Shown: positions 41,481 to 50,986, numbered from the stretch's first letter. The stretch: 64,000 nucleotides of DNA from Arcanobacterium haemolyticum DSM 20595 (GCF_000092365.1 NC_014218.1:806001-870000), one strand, 5' to 3'. A program made the numbers and translations. Notes: generated from the letters alone by a model not told the origin.

Positions 41481-41822
41481 ATGAGCGAAATCGCAACACA
41501 CGCAGTGAACCTCACCGATGTTGCTGCAGTCAAAGTTAAGTCTTTGCTAGAACAAGAAGGCCGTGACGATCTGCGCTTGCGCGTAGCAGTCCAGCCAGGC
41601 GGCTGCTCTGGCCTGATGTACCAACTGTACTTCGATGAGCGCCTGCTGGATGGCGACGCCGTTGTAAACTTTGATGGTGTTGAGGTTGTTGTTGATCGTA
41701 TGTCAGTCCCATACCTCGATGGCGCAACCATCGATTTTGCGGACACGATCGAACGCCAAGGATTCACAATCGACAATCCAAATGCCCAAGGTTCTTGCGC
41801 ATGCGGTGAATCTTTCCACTGA
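41481..41822 (+). CDS. erpA: Iron-sulfur cluster insertion protein (HesB/IscA/ErpA family)
   Basis: A 113-residue A-type carrier. Three conserved cysteines are present: one in QPGGCSGLMYQL and two in the C-terminal GSCACGESF. It receives [Fe-S] clusters and delivers them to apo-proteins such as lipoyl synthase or aconitase. The ATG at 41481 is preceded by GGAGGAAAAG; an in-frame TTG upstream sits inside the ribosome-binding site and is rejected. It has its own strong terminator. Confidence 0.93.
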   Translation: MSEIATHAVNLTDVAAVKVKSLLEQEGRDDLRLRVAVQPGGCSGLMYQLYFDERLLDGDAVVNFDGVEVVVDRMSVPYLDGATIDFADTIERQGFTIDNPNAQGSCACGESFH

Positions 41823-41830
41823 GATACTTT

Positions 41831-41867
41831 GCGTGGATGCCCCAGCAGGGCATCCACGCACCTTTTT
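41831..41867 (+). terminator. Terminator of the erpA-like gene
   Basis: A 12-bp stem GCGTGGATGCCC with loop CAGCA, followed by ACCTTTTT. A classical intrinsic terminator. Confidence 0.93.
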
Positions 41868-41880
41868 AAGGAGAAAATAC

Positions 41881-42807
41881 GTGAAGAAGCGATCCATCAT
41901 TGCGTTGTTCGCTGCCGCCATGCTGGGCTTGTCCGGATGTTCGGATCCTGCCGGATCTACGGCCGGTTCATCGCAGAGCGCGGCTGATAAGAAGCCTGGC
42001 ACTGAAATGCCAACTGTCAAAGAAGCAGGTAAGGAAACTCGCCTCGAATTCCCTAAATCGAATCCGCCGAAGGGCCTTCAAAAAACCGTTATTGCTGAAG
42101 GCGAAGGGCGCGTTATTGAAGAAAACGATTTTGTGGTTGCCAACTATGTTGGCCAAGTGTGGGGGAATAAAAAACCATTCGATTCGTCATTCACACGTGG
42201 TGAAGGAACGGGTTTTTCACTCCAGCAAGTTATCGCAGGCTGGACTAAAGGTCTTGCAGGCTTGAAGCCAGGCGCCAAGGTGATTCTTTCTATCCCATCA
42301 GAAATGGGATACGGTCCCCAGGGCGGTAACGCACAGGCTGGCATCGGTAAAGACGATACGATCGCGTTCTACGTTGAGATCTTGGCGGCCTACGGTGTAA
42401 ACCAAGCTGGCGATCCAAACGCTAAGGTTGAAACAGACGTAGCATCTTTACCAGTAGAAATTACGGGTGAACTTGGTAAACCAATTACCGTTAAGGTTAA
42501 AGATGGCGTAGCCAGCCCAACCGAAGTTTCTACCACTGTGATTGCACGCGGTTCTGGGCCGGAAATTGGCGGTGAAGGATCTAACTTCTACATCCAGTAC
42601 GCGATGTCTCTTGTTAATAATTCCAAAGCGGAAAAGAGCTATGGAGAATCCGGTCCTATCCGTTCCACGATCGGACGCGGATCGATCTTCGATGGTCTCA
42701 AAGGTGTCCCTGTAGGATCGCGCGTTCTCATCATGGCACCAGCAAAGGGCCAAGATGCTAACCAGCCTGGTTATGCGGTTGTTGTTGATGTGCTTGGTGT
42801 TGACTAA
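41881..42807 (+). CDS. FKBP-type peptidyl-prolyl isomerase lipoprotein
   Basis: A 308-residue exported lipoprotein with signal MKKRSIIALFAAAMLGLSGC (lipid-modified Cys20), a Ser/Ala linker, then an FKBP domain (about 85-175) with VVANYVGQVWGNKKPFDSSF and IPSEMGYGPQGG. A second, degenerate FKBP-like domain follows (about 190-308) with FYIQYAMSLVNNSK and FDGLKGVPVGSRVLIM. It should accelerate proline isomerisation in proteins folding outside the membrane. GTG start with AAGGAG. It follows the erpA terminator and converges on sodA across a shared hairpin. Confidence 0.92.
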   Translation: MKKRSIIALFAAAMLGLSGCSDPAGSTAGSSQSAADKKPGTEMPTVKEAGKETRLEFPKSNPPKGLQKTVIAEGEGRVIEENDFVVANYVGQVWGNKKPFDSSFTRGEGTGFSLQQVIAGWTKGLAGLKPGAKVILSIPSEMGYGPQGGNAQAGIGKDDTIAFYVEILAAYGVNQAGDPNAKVETDVASLPVEITGELGKPITVKVKDGVASPTEVSTTVIARGSGPEIGGEGSNFYIQYAMSLVNNSKAEKSYGESGPIRSTIGRGSIFDGLKGVPVGSRVLIMAPAKGQDANQPGYAVVVDVLGVD

Positions 42808-42822
42808 ACGTTAACTGACGAT

Positions 42823-42856
42823 AAAAATATGGAGGCCGAAAGGCCTCCATATTTTT
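42823..42856. terminator. Bidirectional terminator between the FKBP gene and sodA
   Basis: A perfect 15-bp stem (AAAAATATGGAGGCC) capped by the tetraloop GAAA. A-tract and T-tract flank it symmetrically, so it works in both directions. Confidence 0.95.
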
Positions 42857-42869
42857 AATTCTGGTGCAG

Positions 42870-43487
42870 TCAGCCAAGAACGATCTTTGCCTGCTTGGCT
42901 TCTTCAAGGCGAGCAGCAACATCTTCCCAGTTCACAAGGTTCCAGATTGCCTTCACATAGTCAGCCTTGACGTTGAGGTAATCAAGGTAGAAGGCGTGCT
43001 CCCACATATCAACCATGAAGAGTGGAACGGTTGCTACTGGAACGTTGCTCTGCTGATCGAAAAGCTGGAACACGTTGAGCTTGCCGGAAATGGTATCGAA
43101 TGCGAGCACTGCCCAGCCAGAACCCTGGATGCCAGTTGCTGCTGCGGTGAAGTGCTTCTTGAATGCATCGAACGAACCGAATGCATCCTTGATTGCTTCA
43201 AGGAGTTCGCCCTCTGGTTCGCCGCCACCTTGAGGGGAAAGGTTCTTCCAGAAGATGGAGTGGTTGGTGTGGCCACCAAGGTTGAATGCCAAATCCTTGG
43301 AGAACTGGTTGACCTTGGAAAGATCGCCTGCTTCGCGTGCTGCTGCGAGGTTTTCAAGTGCAGCGTTTGCGCCGGTGACGTACGCGGCATGGTGCTTATC
43401 GTGGTGAAGCTCCATAATCTTACCGGAAATGTGTGGTTCTAGAGCTGAGTAGTCGTAGGGAAGCTCTGGAAGGGTGTAAATCGACAT
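42870..43487 (-). CDS. sodA: Superoxide dismutase (Mn/Fe)
   Basis: A 205-residue SOD. The four metal ligands are in [10 protein letters not shown] (His27 region), [10 protein letters not shown] (His), [12 protein letters not shown] (Asp and His). [13 protein letters not shown] is the usual mid-protein signature; the flanking residues do not decide Mn versus Fe. The start at 43487 follows TTGGAGGTCGTC; a longer frame upstream is not supported. It detoxifies superoxide in the cytosol. It converges on the FKBP lipoprotein gene. Confidence 0.97.
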   Translation of the reverse strand: MSIYTLPELPYDYSALEPHISGKIMELHHDKHHAAYVTGANAALENLAAAREAGDLSKVNQFSKDLAFNLGGHTNHSIFWKNLSPQGGGEPEGELLEAIKDAFGSFDAFKKHFTAAATGIQGSGWAVLAFDTISGKLNVFQLFDQQSNVPVATVPLFMVDMWEHAFYLDYLNVKADYVKAIWNLVNWEDVAARLEEAKQAKIVLG

Positions 43488-43710
43488 GACGACCTCCAAT
43501 AATCGTTCGTTCGGGACCAAAGTCCGTCGTACATCCTTAATTATGCACCCGAATGCAGTGTGTGTGCAGACGATATTCCTAACAGTGAACGGAATGACAG
43601 TTCATAAAAACTTCAATGTGGAATCACCTTCCGCTTCGATTCGTTGCGAACGGGCAAACATCGTAGACTTATGAGAGGTGAAAAAATTGCCGTAAGACTT
43701 GGAGGACGGA

Positions 43711-44106
43711 ATGGATACCACTAAGAAGATTCTGGTTTACTCAGATAACTCTGATGTTCGCGAATCTGTGAAGCGTGCTGTAGGCCGGAAAGTTGGCCAC
43801 ACATCCACTCCGATCGAATGGGTTGAGGGCGCAACTCCAGATGGCACGATTTTGAAGATTCGTGAAGCAGAAGAAGCATGTGAACCCTTCGATCTTCTTA
43901 TTCTTGATGCAGAAACTCCAAAGCTTGGCGGTATCGGGTTGGGCAAGATGGTACGCGATGAAATCAATGAAGAGATTCCATACATCGTGCTCATCGCACG
44001 CCCACAAGATGAGTGGCTTGCACGGGTTGCACGCCCAGAAGCTATCCTCAATTACCCAACAGATCTCCCGCAGCTCACCACTTCTGTAGAATCGCTTATC
44101 GGCTGA
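43711..44106 (+). CDS. Orphan receiver-domain protein (actinobacterial response-regulator-like)
   Basis: A 131-residue single receiver domain. The first strand ends VYSDNSDVR, where canonical receivers have a pair of acids, so the Mg-binding pocket is reduced. The phosphoacceptor-like aspartate is kept in LLILDAETPKLGG, and IVLIARPQDEW supplies the fourth strand with IAR in place of the usual T/S. No output domain and no neighbouring kinase. The start at 43711 has GGAGGACGGA. Possibly a phosphorylation-independent adaptor. Ends exactly where the convergent nuclease gene ends. Confidence 0.83.
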   Translation: MDTTKKILVYSDNSDVRESVKRAVGRKVGHTSTPIEWVEGATPDGTILKIREAEEACEPFDLLILDAETPKLGGIGLGKMVRDEINEEIPYIVLIARPQDEWLARVARPEAILNYPTDLPQLTTSVESLIG

Positions 44107-45900
44107 TCATACCTCCCACATCGCTGGATCTAATCCAGGAATGATTGGGAGGTTAATTTTTTGTGCATGGTTAACAGGCACAGATAGCGCTTCCGGATTG
44201 GATACACGGACTATCCGTGTTCCATCGCGCCACAGCCATGCGTTTAAGCATCCCAATTCATCTGTAGACGTGTGATCGAAAGGCCGATCAGGTGCCGGGG
44301 GCAACGGATGCTCCGCATCGTAATGATCCGCGAACGCATGAATCCCCGCAACACTAGTGATGATAGCTGACGTGTTAAAAACGCCGTAATCAACCACGAT
44401 TACTTCCCATGAATCCGGCCGTTCGGCAGGGGCTGCCGCGATAATTCTTCCCGCGTGGATAAGCGGCACATATTTAGCTTGAGCAACTGCTCCGCCAACA
44501 GTTCCATAGAGCCGTTCACGTTGATCTGTTGCACTTTCAAAACGTTCAGCAGAAGCAAGATGCTGCATCTTTTCCAACGTTGCTTCATAAAGATCGTCAA
44601 GATCTCCATGTAACACCGTTCGAACTTTGGTAAGAGAATCTTCCTGTACCCGCCCCGTAACACACGGCGCGGAACACGCCCCAAACTCCGCCAGGTGACA
44701 ACCAGAAATACGTGCAGGAACTGCTGGGAGAATCTGCGTACAGGTACGAATACCCGAATATCCTGCGATAAGTTCACCGGCGCCAAGTGCATGACGTTTC
44801 CTGTTGAACGGCCCAAGAATATTTCCTAGTTCGCCAAACGTAGCCACGTTAGTGATAGAAAGCCGAGGATGATGTTCATCCGTTAACGTAACCCAATACC
44901 TAGAGCGTGGTTTAGATCTGCGGTTATACGGTGGCTGAATATCGCGAATAAGCCGAATTTCCAGGATCTGCGCTTCCAACACAGTATGGGTAGGAATCGC
45001 GTCCACGCGCGTGGCCAGATCAACCATTTCACCGATACGCTTCCGTTTTTCCGCAGCGGTAAAATACGAACGAACGCGCTTATAAACGTTGGATGACGTG
45101 CCAATATATAACACCTCATCGTTTGGCCCAATAAACTGATACACTCCAGGCCCAGCAGGTAGATCATCCGCAAGCCGTGCCTTCATTCTGCGTTTTCCAG
45201 GCACCCGCGAATGAGCCACCATCAGATCATCAACATGCGTCACACCAAGCGAACCTAGCCGCCCTAATATCGCATGCAGAACATCAACTGTTGCTCGAGC
45301 ATCGTCCAGTGCCCGATGAGATGGCGAAATAGTGGCATTCACAAACCGAGCCAACGTAGAGAGTTTGTGATTAGGAACCTCATCCTTCATAAACACTCTG
45401 CGGGAAAGCTTCACCGTATCTATAACTTTCCGGTTGGGGAAAGCCAGCCCCAACGCACTAGCAGCCCCACGGAGCTGACCCATATCAAACGGAGCATTAT
45501 GCGCCACAAAAATCAGATCGGGATCCCCGCCCACGAATTCGATAAACGACACCAACACTTCGCCGAGCGATGGGGCAGTAGCAACCATTCCGGTAGTGAT
45601 CCCAGTAAGCCGGGTAATAAAGGCTGGAATAGGAACACCCGGATTAACGAGCGAACCAAATTCGCCAATAACAGTGCCGCCACGTACTTTCACCGCGCCG
45701 ATTTCAGTAAGCGAATGCAACCCCGGTTTTTCACCAGTAGTTTCCACATCAACCACTAAAAACGTGGCATCGTGCAATGGTAATCCGAGATCATCAAAAC
45801 TCAACTGTTCCGTTTCCGGCACGATCTTCCCACGCCGATGTGGCACGCCAGCATCAGTATCGATGCGTGCACCTGGCCGATCCGTTCGAATTGCTTTCAT
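44107..45900 (-). CDS. DEDD exonuclease fused to GIY-YIG (UvrC-N-like) nuclease
   Basis: A 597-residue two-domain protein. Residues about 25-200 form a DnaQ-like 3'-5' exonuclease with LVVDVETTGE, VAHNAPFDMGQL and HRALDDARA. Residues about 205-300 form a GIY-YIG domain (GVYQFIGPNDEVLYIGTSSNVYKRVRSYF) like the N-terminus of UvrC, followed by a region with a cysteine cluster around FGACSAPCVTGR. It is an actinobacterial nuclease, probably for DNA repair (recalled as Rv2191), with the role not established. ATG at 45900 was chosen; a longer frame starts inside the next gene's end. Confidence 0.9.
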   Translation of the reverse strand: MKAIRTDRPGARIDTDAGVPHRRGKIVPETEQLSFDDLGLPLHDATFLVVDVETTGEKPGLHSLTEIGAVKVRGGTVIGEFGSLVNPGVPIPAFITRLTGITTGMVATAPSLGEVLVSFIEFVGGDPDLIFVAHNAPFDMGQLRGAASALGLAFPNRKVIDTVKLSRRVFMKDEVPNHKLSTLARFVNATISPSHRALDDARATVDVLHAILGRLGSLGVTHVDDLMVAHSRVPGKRRMKARLADDLPAGPGVYQFIGPNDEVLYIGTSSNVYKRVRSYFTAAEKRKRIGEMVDLATRVDAIPTHTVLEAQILEIRLIRDIQPPYNRRSKPRSRYWVTLTDEHHPRLSITNVATFGELGNILGPFNRKRHALGAGELIAGYSGIRTCTQILPAVPARISGCHLAEFGACSAPCVTGRVQEDSLTKVRTVLHGDLDDLYEATLEKMQHLASAERFESATDQRERLYGTVGGAVAQAKYVPLIHAGRIIAAAPAERPDSWEVIVVDYGVFNTSAIITSVAGIHAFADHYDAEHPLPPAPDRPFDHTSTDELGCLNAWLWRDGTRIVRVSNPEALSVPVNHAQKINLPIIPGLDPAMWEV

Positions 45901-45944
45901 AATCACCAGCCTAAAGCCGGGCTCCCACAAACTATGATAGACAC

Positions 45945-46331
45945 TTAGACGCGCGCCCCGTCGTCGTCCCAATCCCTCTCACGCGGAGCATGCAACACAA
46001 CCGCGCCTGCAGCACACCCACACGCAACCAGCGCGCACACAATCCAAACAGCAGAAGGCATCGCAACCACACCGAAAAATCCCAAAACGCACACCACAAT
46101 CGCGCACGCGCAAACGCCCCACAAGAAAAACGCGGCACGCGGGAAACCAGCCTCAGGTTGCAGAACAGAAACAGGTAAATCGCGAGAATCAAAAACTGTA
46201 TCGTCATCGGGCGCAACCCAATCCCGTGGCCCAGAAAACGCACCACCACGCGGTTTTCGTACAAACTCTTGCCATTCTGAATCGGCGTCCCAACCAGAAA
46301 GGTTGCCCATGTCATTCCTATCATGTCCCAT
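45945..46331 (-). CDS. Small two-helix membrane protein of unknown function
   Basis: A 128-residue protein. Acidic cytosolic N-terminus (DADSEWQEFVRKPRGGAFSGPRD in two parts, APDDDTVFDSRDLPVS), two hydrophobic helices (FFLWGVCACAIVVCVLGFF and AVWIVCALVACGCAAGAVV) rich in cysteine, and a short charged tail. Family not recognised. ATG at 46331 fits a leaderless start, since TATTCT lies 6 nt upstream; a longer frame has no ribosome-binding site. It is divergent from the phosphofructokinase gene and could be a small membrane adaptor (inference). Confidence 0.75.
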   Translation of the reverse strand: MGHDRNDMGNLSGWDADSEWQEFVRKPRGGAFSGPRDWVAPDDDTVFDSRDLPVSVLQPEAGFPRAAFFLWGVCACAIVVCVLGFFGVVAMPSAVWIVCALVACGCAAGAVVLHAPRERDWDDDGARV

Positions 46332-46337
46332 GGTCCT

Positions 46338-46343
46338 AGAATA
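46338..46343 (-). promoter_or_regulatory. -10 element of the leaderless membrane-protein gene
   Basis: TATTCT on the minus strand, then 6 nt, then the ATG at 46331. Confidence 0.6.
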
Positions 46344-46408
46344 CAACCGGTAGACTAGATACGGAGACGCGGGAGTAGCCCGCATCGCAAGTTAGAGGAA
46401 GGACACGG

Positions 46409-47629
46409 ATGACTATCCGTCGCGTAGCAATTCTCACCGCAGGCGGTTTCGCACCATGCCTGTCTACCGCTGTTGGCGGTCTTATCGAGCACTACACCAA
46501 GGAGCTTCCGGAAGCCGAAATTATTGGCTACCAGTACGGTTACCACGGTTTGCTCACTGGCAACTTCGTTGTTTTTGACGACGACGCACGCGCCAACGCC
46601 GCAACCTTGAAGAAGTTCGGTGGCTCGCCAATTGGCAACTCACGTGTGAAGCTCACCAACTCGCAGAACCTCGTGGATCGCGGCCTGATTAAGCCAGGCG
46701 AAAACGCGCTGGAAGTCGCAGCAGAGCAGCTGCGCAAGGATGGCGTTGACGTTTTGCACACCATCGGTGGCGATGACACCAACACCACCGCTGCAGATCT
46801 CGCAGCATACCTCCACGAAAACGATTACGAACTCACCGTTGTTGGCTTGCCAAAGACCATCGATAATGACATCGTGCCAATCCGCCAATCGCTCGGTGCA
46901 TACACCGCTGCGGAACAGGCTGCAAAGTTTGCACAGAACGTGATCGGCGAACACCGCTCCAACCCACGCATGCTTATCATTCACGAAGTCATGGGCCGCG
47001 CATGTGGCTACCTCACCGCACAGGCAACCCAGTACTATCGCGAATGGTTGAACGAACAGGAATGGGTTCCATCCGCAGGCCTGTCGAAGGAACGCTGGGA
47101 TGTTCACGGCGTTTACTTGCCAGAAATCACGTTCGATCTGGATGTTGAAGGTTCCCGCCTTCGCAAGATCATGGACGAACAGGGCAACGTTAACATCTTC
47201 CTTTCTGAAGGCGCTGGTGTTGAGGAAATCATTGAAGAGATGCTTGAAGATGGCATCGAAGTTGAGCGTGATCCATTCGGCCACGTGAAGCTGGACACCA
47301 TCAACCCAGGTCAGTGGTTTGCTAACCAGTTCGCCAAGATCATCGGCGCTGAGAAGGTTATGGTTCAAAAGTCCGGTTACTTCTCCCGTTCCGCAGCATC
47401 CAACGCAAAGGATCTGGAACTCATCGAATCGATGGTTGAACTGGCAGTCAAGTCTGCTCAGGAAGGCGTTTCCGGTGTTATCGGCCACGATGAAGAAGAT
47501 AACGATACCTTGAAGGCTATCGATTTCACGCGCATCGCCGGCCACAAGGCATTCGACGTGTCCCAGCCATGGTTCCATGAGATCATGGATGCCATCGGCC
47601 AAGAATGGGAACCAAAGCCAGCTAAGTGA
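46409..47629 (+). CDS. pfp: Pyrophosphate-dependent 6-phosphofructokinase
   Basis: A 406-residue phosphofructokinase. The nucleotide/PPi site reads IGGDDTNT, and the second aspartate (GGDD rather than GGDG) is the known marker of PPi specificity. GLPKTIDND and MGRACGYLTA support group II PFK, and the PPi-type lysine is in PKTIDND. It phosphorylates fructose-6-phosphate reversibly using pyrophosphate, saving ATP in glycolysis. GAGGAAGGA precedes the ATG. Codon use is strongly biased (repeated GAA, CGC, AAG), suggesting high expression. Followed by a bulged hairpin terminator. Confidence 0.93.
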   Translation: MTIRRVAILTAGGFAPCLSTAVGGLIEHYTKELPEAEIIGYQYGYHGLLTGNFVVFDDDARANAATLKKFGGSPIGNSRVKLTNSQNLVDRGLIKPGENALEVAAEQLRKDGVDVLHTIGGDDTNTTAADLAAYLHENDYELTVVGLPKTIDNDIVPIRQSLGAYTAAEQAAKFAQNVIGEHRSNPRMLIIHEVMGRACGYLTAQATQYYREWLNEQEWVPSAGLSKERWDVHGVYLPEITFDLDVEGSRLRKIMDEQGNVNIFLSEGAGVEEIIEEMLEDGIEVERDPFGHVKLDTINPGQWFANQFAKIIGAEKVMVQKSGYFSRSAASNAKDLELIESMVELAVKSAQEGVSGVIGHDEEDNDTLKAIDFTRIAGHKAFDVSQPWFHEIMDAIGQEWEPKPAK

Positions 47630-47653
47630 TGTTTAGCTAACCGATGTGATAGT

Positions 47654-47694
47654 GTTGGCCGGTCCTCCTTAAGAATTAGGGGAGGCCGGCCAAC
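47654..47694 (+). terminator. Terminator of pfp
   Basis: GTTGGCCGG pairs with CCGGCCAAC and CCTCC with GGAGG, with one bulged T between and a loop of about 12 nt, 24 bp past the stop. Confidence 0.85.
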
Positions 47695-47766
47695 AGCTTT
47701 GGGGCCAACGGGCACGATTACACAGTTTTTATACGTAGCGAATCAAAGACGGGATGTACTTTTCAG

Positions 47767-49032
47767 GTGAATAAGCGCGAATATCAGCCGATTTACTCTG
47801 ATCCCGTACAAGAAGATCTGGCGATTGCCCATGTGAGGCGGCGCCCAGAGATCGTGGATGCGGCCAGTGTTGAACGTCTTCGTAGCCACATGGCTGCGGC
47901 AGGACGCGGAGAAGCGTTTATCATTCAGGGTGGAGATTGCGCTGAAACGTTTGCTGATGCCACTCGATCACACACGAAAGCGAAGATTGGCACCTTGCGC
48001 CAGATTGCGTGCGTGATCGCTGAAAGTGCGGGTGTTACTCCTGTGATGATTGGCCGGATCGCCGGCCAATATGCGAAGCCGCGCACGAATGATACCGAAA
48101 CTCGTGGTGGCGTTACCTTTCCGTCGTACCGAGGCGATGCGGTGAATTCGCACGTTTTTACGGCCCAAGCCCGCACTCCTGATCCGCAGCGGCTTGTGCG
48201 TGCGGCGGAAACGGCTGCTGAAACCTACAGGCATATTACTGATCTTCGCGCGCAGGGTTTTTTCTCCTCTGCATGCGCTTCGCAGTGGAATAATGCGGCG
48301 TTTGGATCGGAGGAGTATGAGCGGTTTTGTGCTCTCGTTCAGGCACCGGCATCCCGCACGCAACGTGAGTATGCTGTAGAACCTTTTATTTCTCACGAAG
48401 CGCTTTTGTTGCGCTATGAGGAGGCCTTCACGCGCACGGCTCACACAGCGCCGCATGGCCGCGTCAACACGTCGGCACACATGGTGTGGGTGGGAGAGCG
48501 CACGCGCGGCCTCGATACGGCTCATGTTGCGTACTTAGCGTCGATTGATAATCCGGTTGGGATCAAGCTTGGCCCTGCCGCATCCGCAGATGACGTACGT
48601 GGGTTACTGGCCCACGTGAATCCGGATAATATTCCTGGCCGGTTGGTGTTTATTCCGCGTTTTGGTGCTCAGCTGATTGGGGAGAAGCTACCAGAGCTGA
48701 TGCGGGTTGTTGCGGATTCTGGGTGCCCTGTTACGTGGGTGTTGGACCCGATGCACGGAAATTCTACAGTGAGCTGTGGGCGGAAGGTGCGTTACGTGGC
48801 GGATATTGAGGATGAGATCCGCCAGTTTTTTGCCATTTGTGCGCGTACGGGCACTGTTCCTGGTGGCTTGCATATTGAGTTTTCGGAAGAAAATGTGTGC
48901 GAGATTATTGACGGTGCCATGTCTGACGTTGCTGTTCGTTCTACTGACGAATCGCTGGTTGATCCGCGGTTGAATCCGCAACAAGTGTTGCGGATTGCGT
49001 TCTTGACCGCGGATTTGTTGACGCGCGGTTAG
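47767..49032 (+). CDS. aroG: 3-deoxy-D-arabino-heptulosonate-7-phosphate synthase, class II
   Basis: A 421-residue class II DAHP synthase. Motifs include FIIQGGDCAETFAD, MIGRIAGQYAKPRT, TSAHMVWVGERTRG, VGIKLGP and WVLDPMHGNS, which provide PEP/E4P and metal binding. It condenses phosphoenolpyruvate and erythrose-4-phosphate at the head of the shikimate pathway. It is shorter than the M. tuberculosis enzyme (462 residues, recalled): the N-terminal extension used there for allosteric tyrosine/phenylalanine sensing is absent, so feedback may differ. GTG start without clear ribosome-binding site. Convergent with pknL. Confidence 0.93.
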   Translation: MNKREYQPIYSDPVQEDLAIAHVRRRPEIVDAASVERLRSHMAAAGRGEAFIIQGGDCAETFADATRSHTKAKIGTLRQIACVIAESAGVTPVMIGRIAGQYAKPRTNDTETRGGVTFPSYRGDAVNSHVFTAQARTPDPQRLVRAAETAAETYRHITDLRAQGFFSSACASQWNNAAFGSEEYERFCALVQAPASRTQREYAVEPFISHEALLLRYEEAFTRTAHTAPHGRVNTSAHMVWVGERTRGLDTAHVAYLASIDNPVGIKLGPAASADDVRGLLAHVNPDNIPGRLVFIPRFGAQLIGEKLPELMRVVADSGCPVTWVLDPMHGNSTVSCGRKVRYVADIEDEIRQFFAICARTGTVPGGLHIEFSEENVCEIIDGAMSDVAVRSTDESLVDPRLNPQQVLRIAFLTADLLTRG

Positions 49033-49034
49033 TC

Positions 49035-50960
49035 TTAGACCACGGTGATTGTGATCGTGGTTCCGCGCTTGGCTTTTTCGCCGCCATCTGGGTTTTGAAG
49101 GCGCACTGTTCCGAAGTATCCGCCAAGGATCGATTCCACTTTGACATCGAATCCGGCTGCTTTGAGTGCCGCGATAGCGGCATCGCGTTGTTGCCCGACA
49201 ACTTTTGGAATGGGTACGAGCTCTGGCCCGCGCGAGATTGTGACGTGCAGTTCGTCGAGTCTGTGAGCATCCGCGTTGGCTTTTGGCGTTTGGGAGATCA
49301 CTTTACCTTCAGCTACCGTATCGGAGAATTCTTCGGTGATGACGAGTTTGAGTCCAGTTTCGCTGACTGTTGCTTCGAGCTGGTCACGCGTCACTTGCGA
49401 GAGGTCTGGCACCTTTACTGGTGCGCGCCCTTTCGAGATCACGTACGAAATTTTTGCGTTGTGTGGCAACGAAGTTTTGGCGTTAGGGTTTTGTGAGATT
49501 ACGATGTTCTTTTCCACGGTGTCTGAGTATTCGGATGTGTGGGATGTGTTTGAGAAGCCCACTTTTTTGAGGGTTTGTACGGCGTCTTCTGCACTGAGCC
49601 CGGTGAGGGTTGGTACGGTGAGGCGTTTGATTCCGTCTGATACCACGATTGTGACGCGTGAATCTGGGTGGATTCGCGTTCCCGCTTCGGGTTTTGTTGT
49701 GATGATGCGGTCTTTATCCACCGTATCTGAAAATTCGTGGTTGGTTACCACGGAGAAACCTTGTTTTTCTAGGGTTTTCTGGGCGTCTTGTACGGAGAGG
49801 CCGGTAACGTTTGCGATTGTTATGCGCAGGCCCGGACCGTAGAGAAAATACCATCCGATACTTCCTGCGATAACGGCGAGCGCCATGAGTAGTGTAAGAA
49901 CGATTGGCCAACGACGGCGGCGGGGCTGTTTTTGCGCGTGAACTTGCGTTGCCTGGGGGAGAGTATCGATTTTTTGAGTTCCGTATACCGGTGGCTGTTT
50001 ACTATCGAGTAGTTGAGTAGTGTGTGGCGTTGCGACAGCTTGTTGGGGTGGGAAGACGGGAATACGGCGAATAAGGAGATCTTCAGGAATCGATTCGACG
50101 ATGTCATCTAATGCTGCTAACGCAGAATCGCCATTTTGTGGGCGTTTCTGTGGATCTTTTGCGGTGAATAGCCGGATGAGGGAATCGATTCCGGCTGGTA
50201 TCCATTCTGCGAGATCACTGAGCTGTGGAATATCGTTATTCACATGCTGGTAGGCGATTGCAAGTGGGGTTTCGCCGGTGAATGGGAGTGAACCTGCAAT
50301 GAGTTCGTAGAGCATGATGCCAGTCGCATAGATATCTGCTGCTGGGGAGGATGTTCCCGAAGTGACGAGTTCTGGCGCGACGTAGGCTACGGTTCCAAGC
50401 ACTGTGGATGTTTGCGTGGAGCTTGATGCTACACGTGCTAAACCAAAATCGGCGACTTGTGCTTGGACGTGGGCAGGGGCGAGTACTGATGTAGCGGAAA
50501 GCGGTGCTGAAAGCAGAATGTTTTCTGGCTTCACATCACGGTGGATGACATCTGCTCGGTGAGCGGTTGCCAAGGCCAAAAGGACCTGACGTGTCAGAGA
50601 TAAAGCTGTGCCAAGAGGGAGAGATCCGTTGAGGTTCAGCTGGGAGCGTAGATCTGGACCATCGATGAGTTGCATGACCAGGTATGGGAGATCGCCGAGC
50701 GGAGTGTGTGCCACGCCTTGATCGTAGACATTGACAACGTGTTGACTCGCCAATTTAGCTGCTGATCGAGCTTCGCGAATAAAACGATCCACAAAATCTG
50801 GTTGTTCGGCTAGATGTGAGTGAATGATTTTTACAGCCACATCGCGTTCTAGACGTTTATCGTGGGCGCGATAGACACTCGCCATGCCTCCTCGAGCTAA
50901 GCGAGACGTAATGGCGTAGCGTTCATCGATAACTGTGTTTATGAGTGGATCTAGATTCAC
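49035..50960 (-). CDS. pknL: Serine/threonine protein kinase with PASTA repeats, PknL-like
   Basis: A 641-residue membrane kinase. The kinase domain spans residues about 10-275 with glycine loop ARGGMASVY, AVKII lysine, HRDVKPENIL, DFGLARV and GTVAYVAPE. A proline-rich juxtamembrane stretch leads to one membrane helix (WPIVLTLLMALAVIAGSIGWY), then four extracellular PASTA domains of about 68 residues each. PASTA domains bind peptidoglycan fragments, coupling wall state to phosphorylation. The GTG at 50960 follows TATTCT by 7 nt and looks leaderless. Its neighbours are a LysM-transglycosylase and a Rv2175c-like protein, the latter being a PknL substrate in mycobacteria. Confidence 0.93.
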   Translation of the reverse strand: MNLDPLINTVIDERYAITSRLARGGMASVYRAHDKRLERDVAVKIIHSHLAEQPDFVDRFIREARSAAKLASQHVVNVYDQGVAHTPLGDLPYLVMQLIDGPDLRSQLNLNGSLPLGTALSLTRQVLLALATAHRADVIHRDVKPENILLSAPLSATSVLAPAHVQAQVADFGLARVASSSTQTSTVLGTVAYVAPELVTSGTSSPAADIYATGIMLYELIAGSLPFTGETPLAIAYQHVNNDIPQLSDLAEWIPAGIDSLIRLFTAKDPQKRPQNGDSALAALDDIVESIPEDLLIRRIPVFPPQQAVATPHTTQLLDSKQPPVYGTQKIDTLPQATQVHAQKQPRRRRWPIVLTLLMALAVIAGSIGWYFLYGPGLRITIANVTGLSVQDAQKTLEKQGFSVVTNHEFSDTVDKDRIITTKPEAGTRIHPDSRVTIVVSDGIKRLTVPTLTGLSAEDAVQTLKKVGFSNTSHTSEYSDTVEKNIVISQNPNAKTSLPHNAKISYVISKGRAPVKVPDLSQVTRDQLEATVSETGLKLVITEEFSDTVAEGKVISQTPKANADAHRLDELHVTISRGPELVPIPKVVGQQRDAAIAALKAAGFDVKVESILGGYFGTVRLQNPDGGEKAKRGTTITITVV

Positions 50961-50967
50961 ATCCTCC

Positions 50968-50973
50968 AGAATA
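50968..50973 (-). promoter_or_regulatory. -10 element of leaderless pknL
   Basis: TATTCT on the minus strand, 7 nt before the GTG at 50960. Confidence 0.55.
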
Positions 50974-50986
50974 TCGCACAATAATG

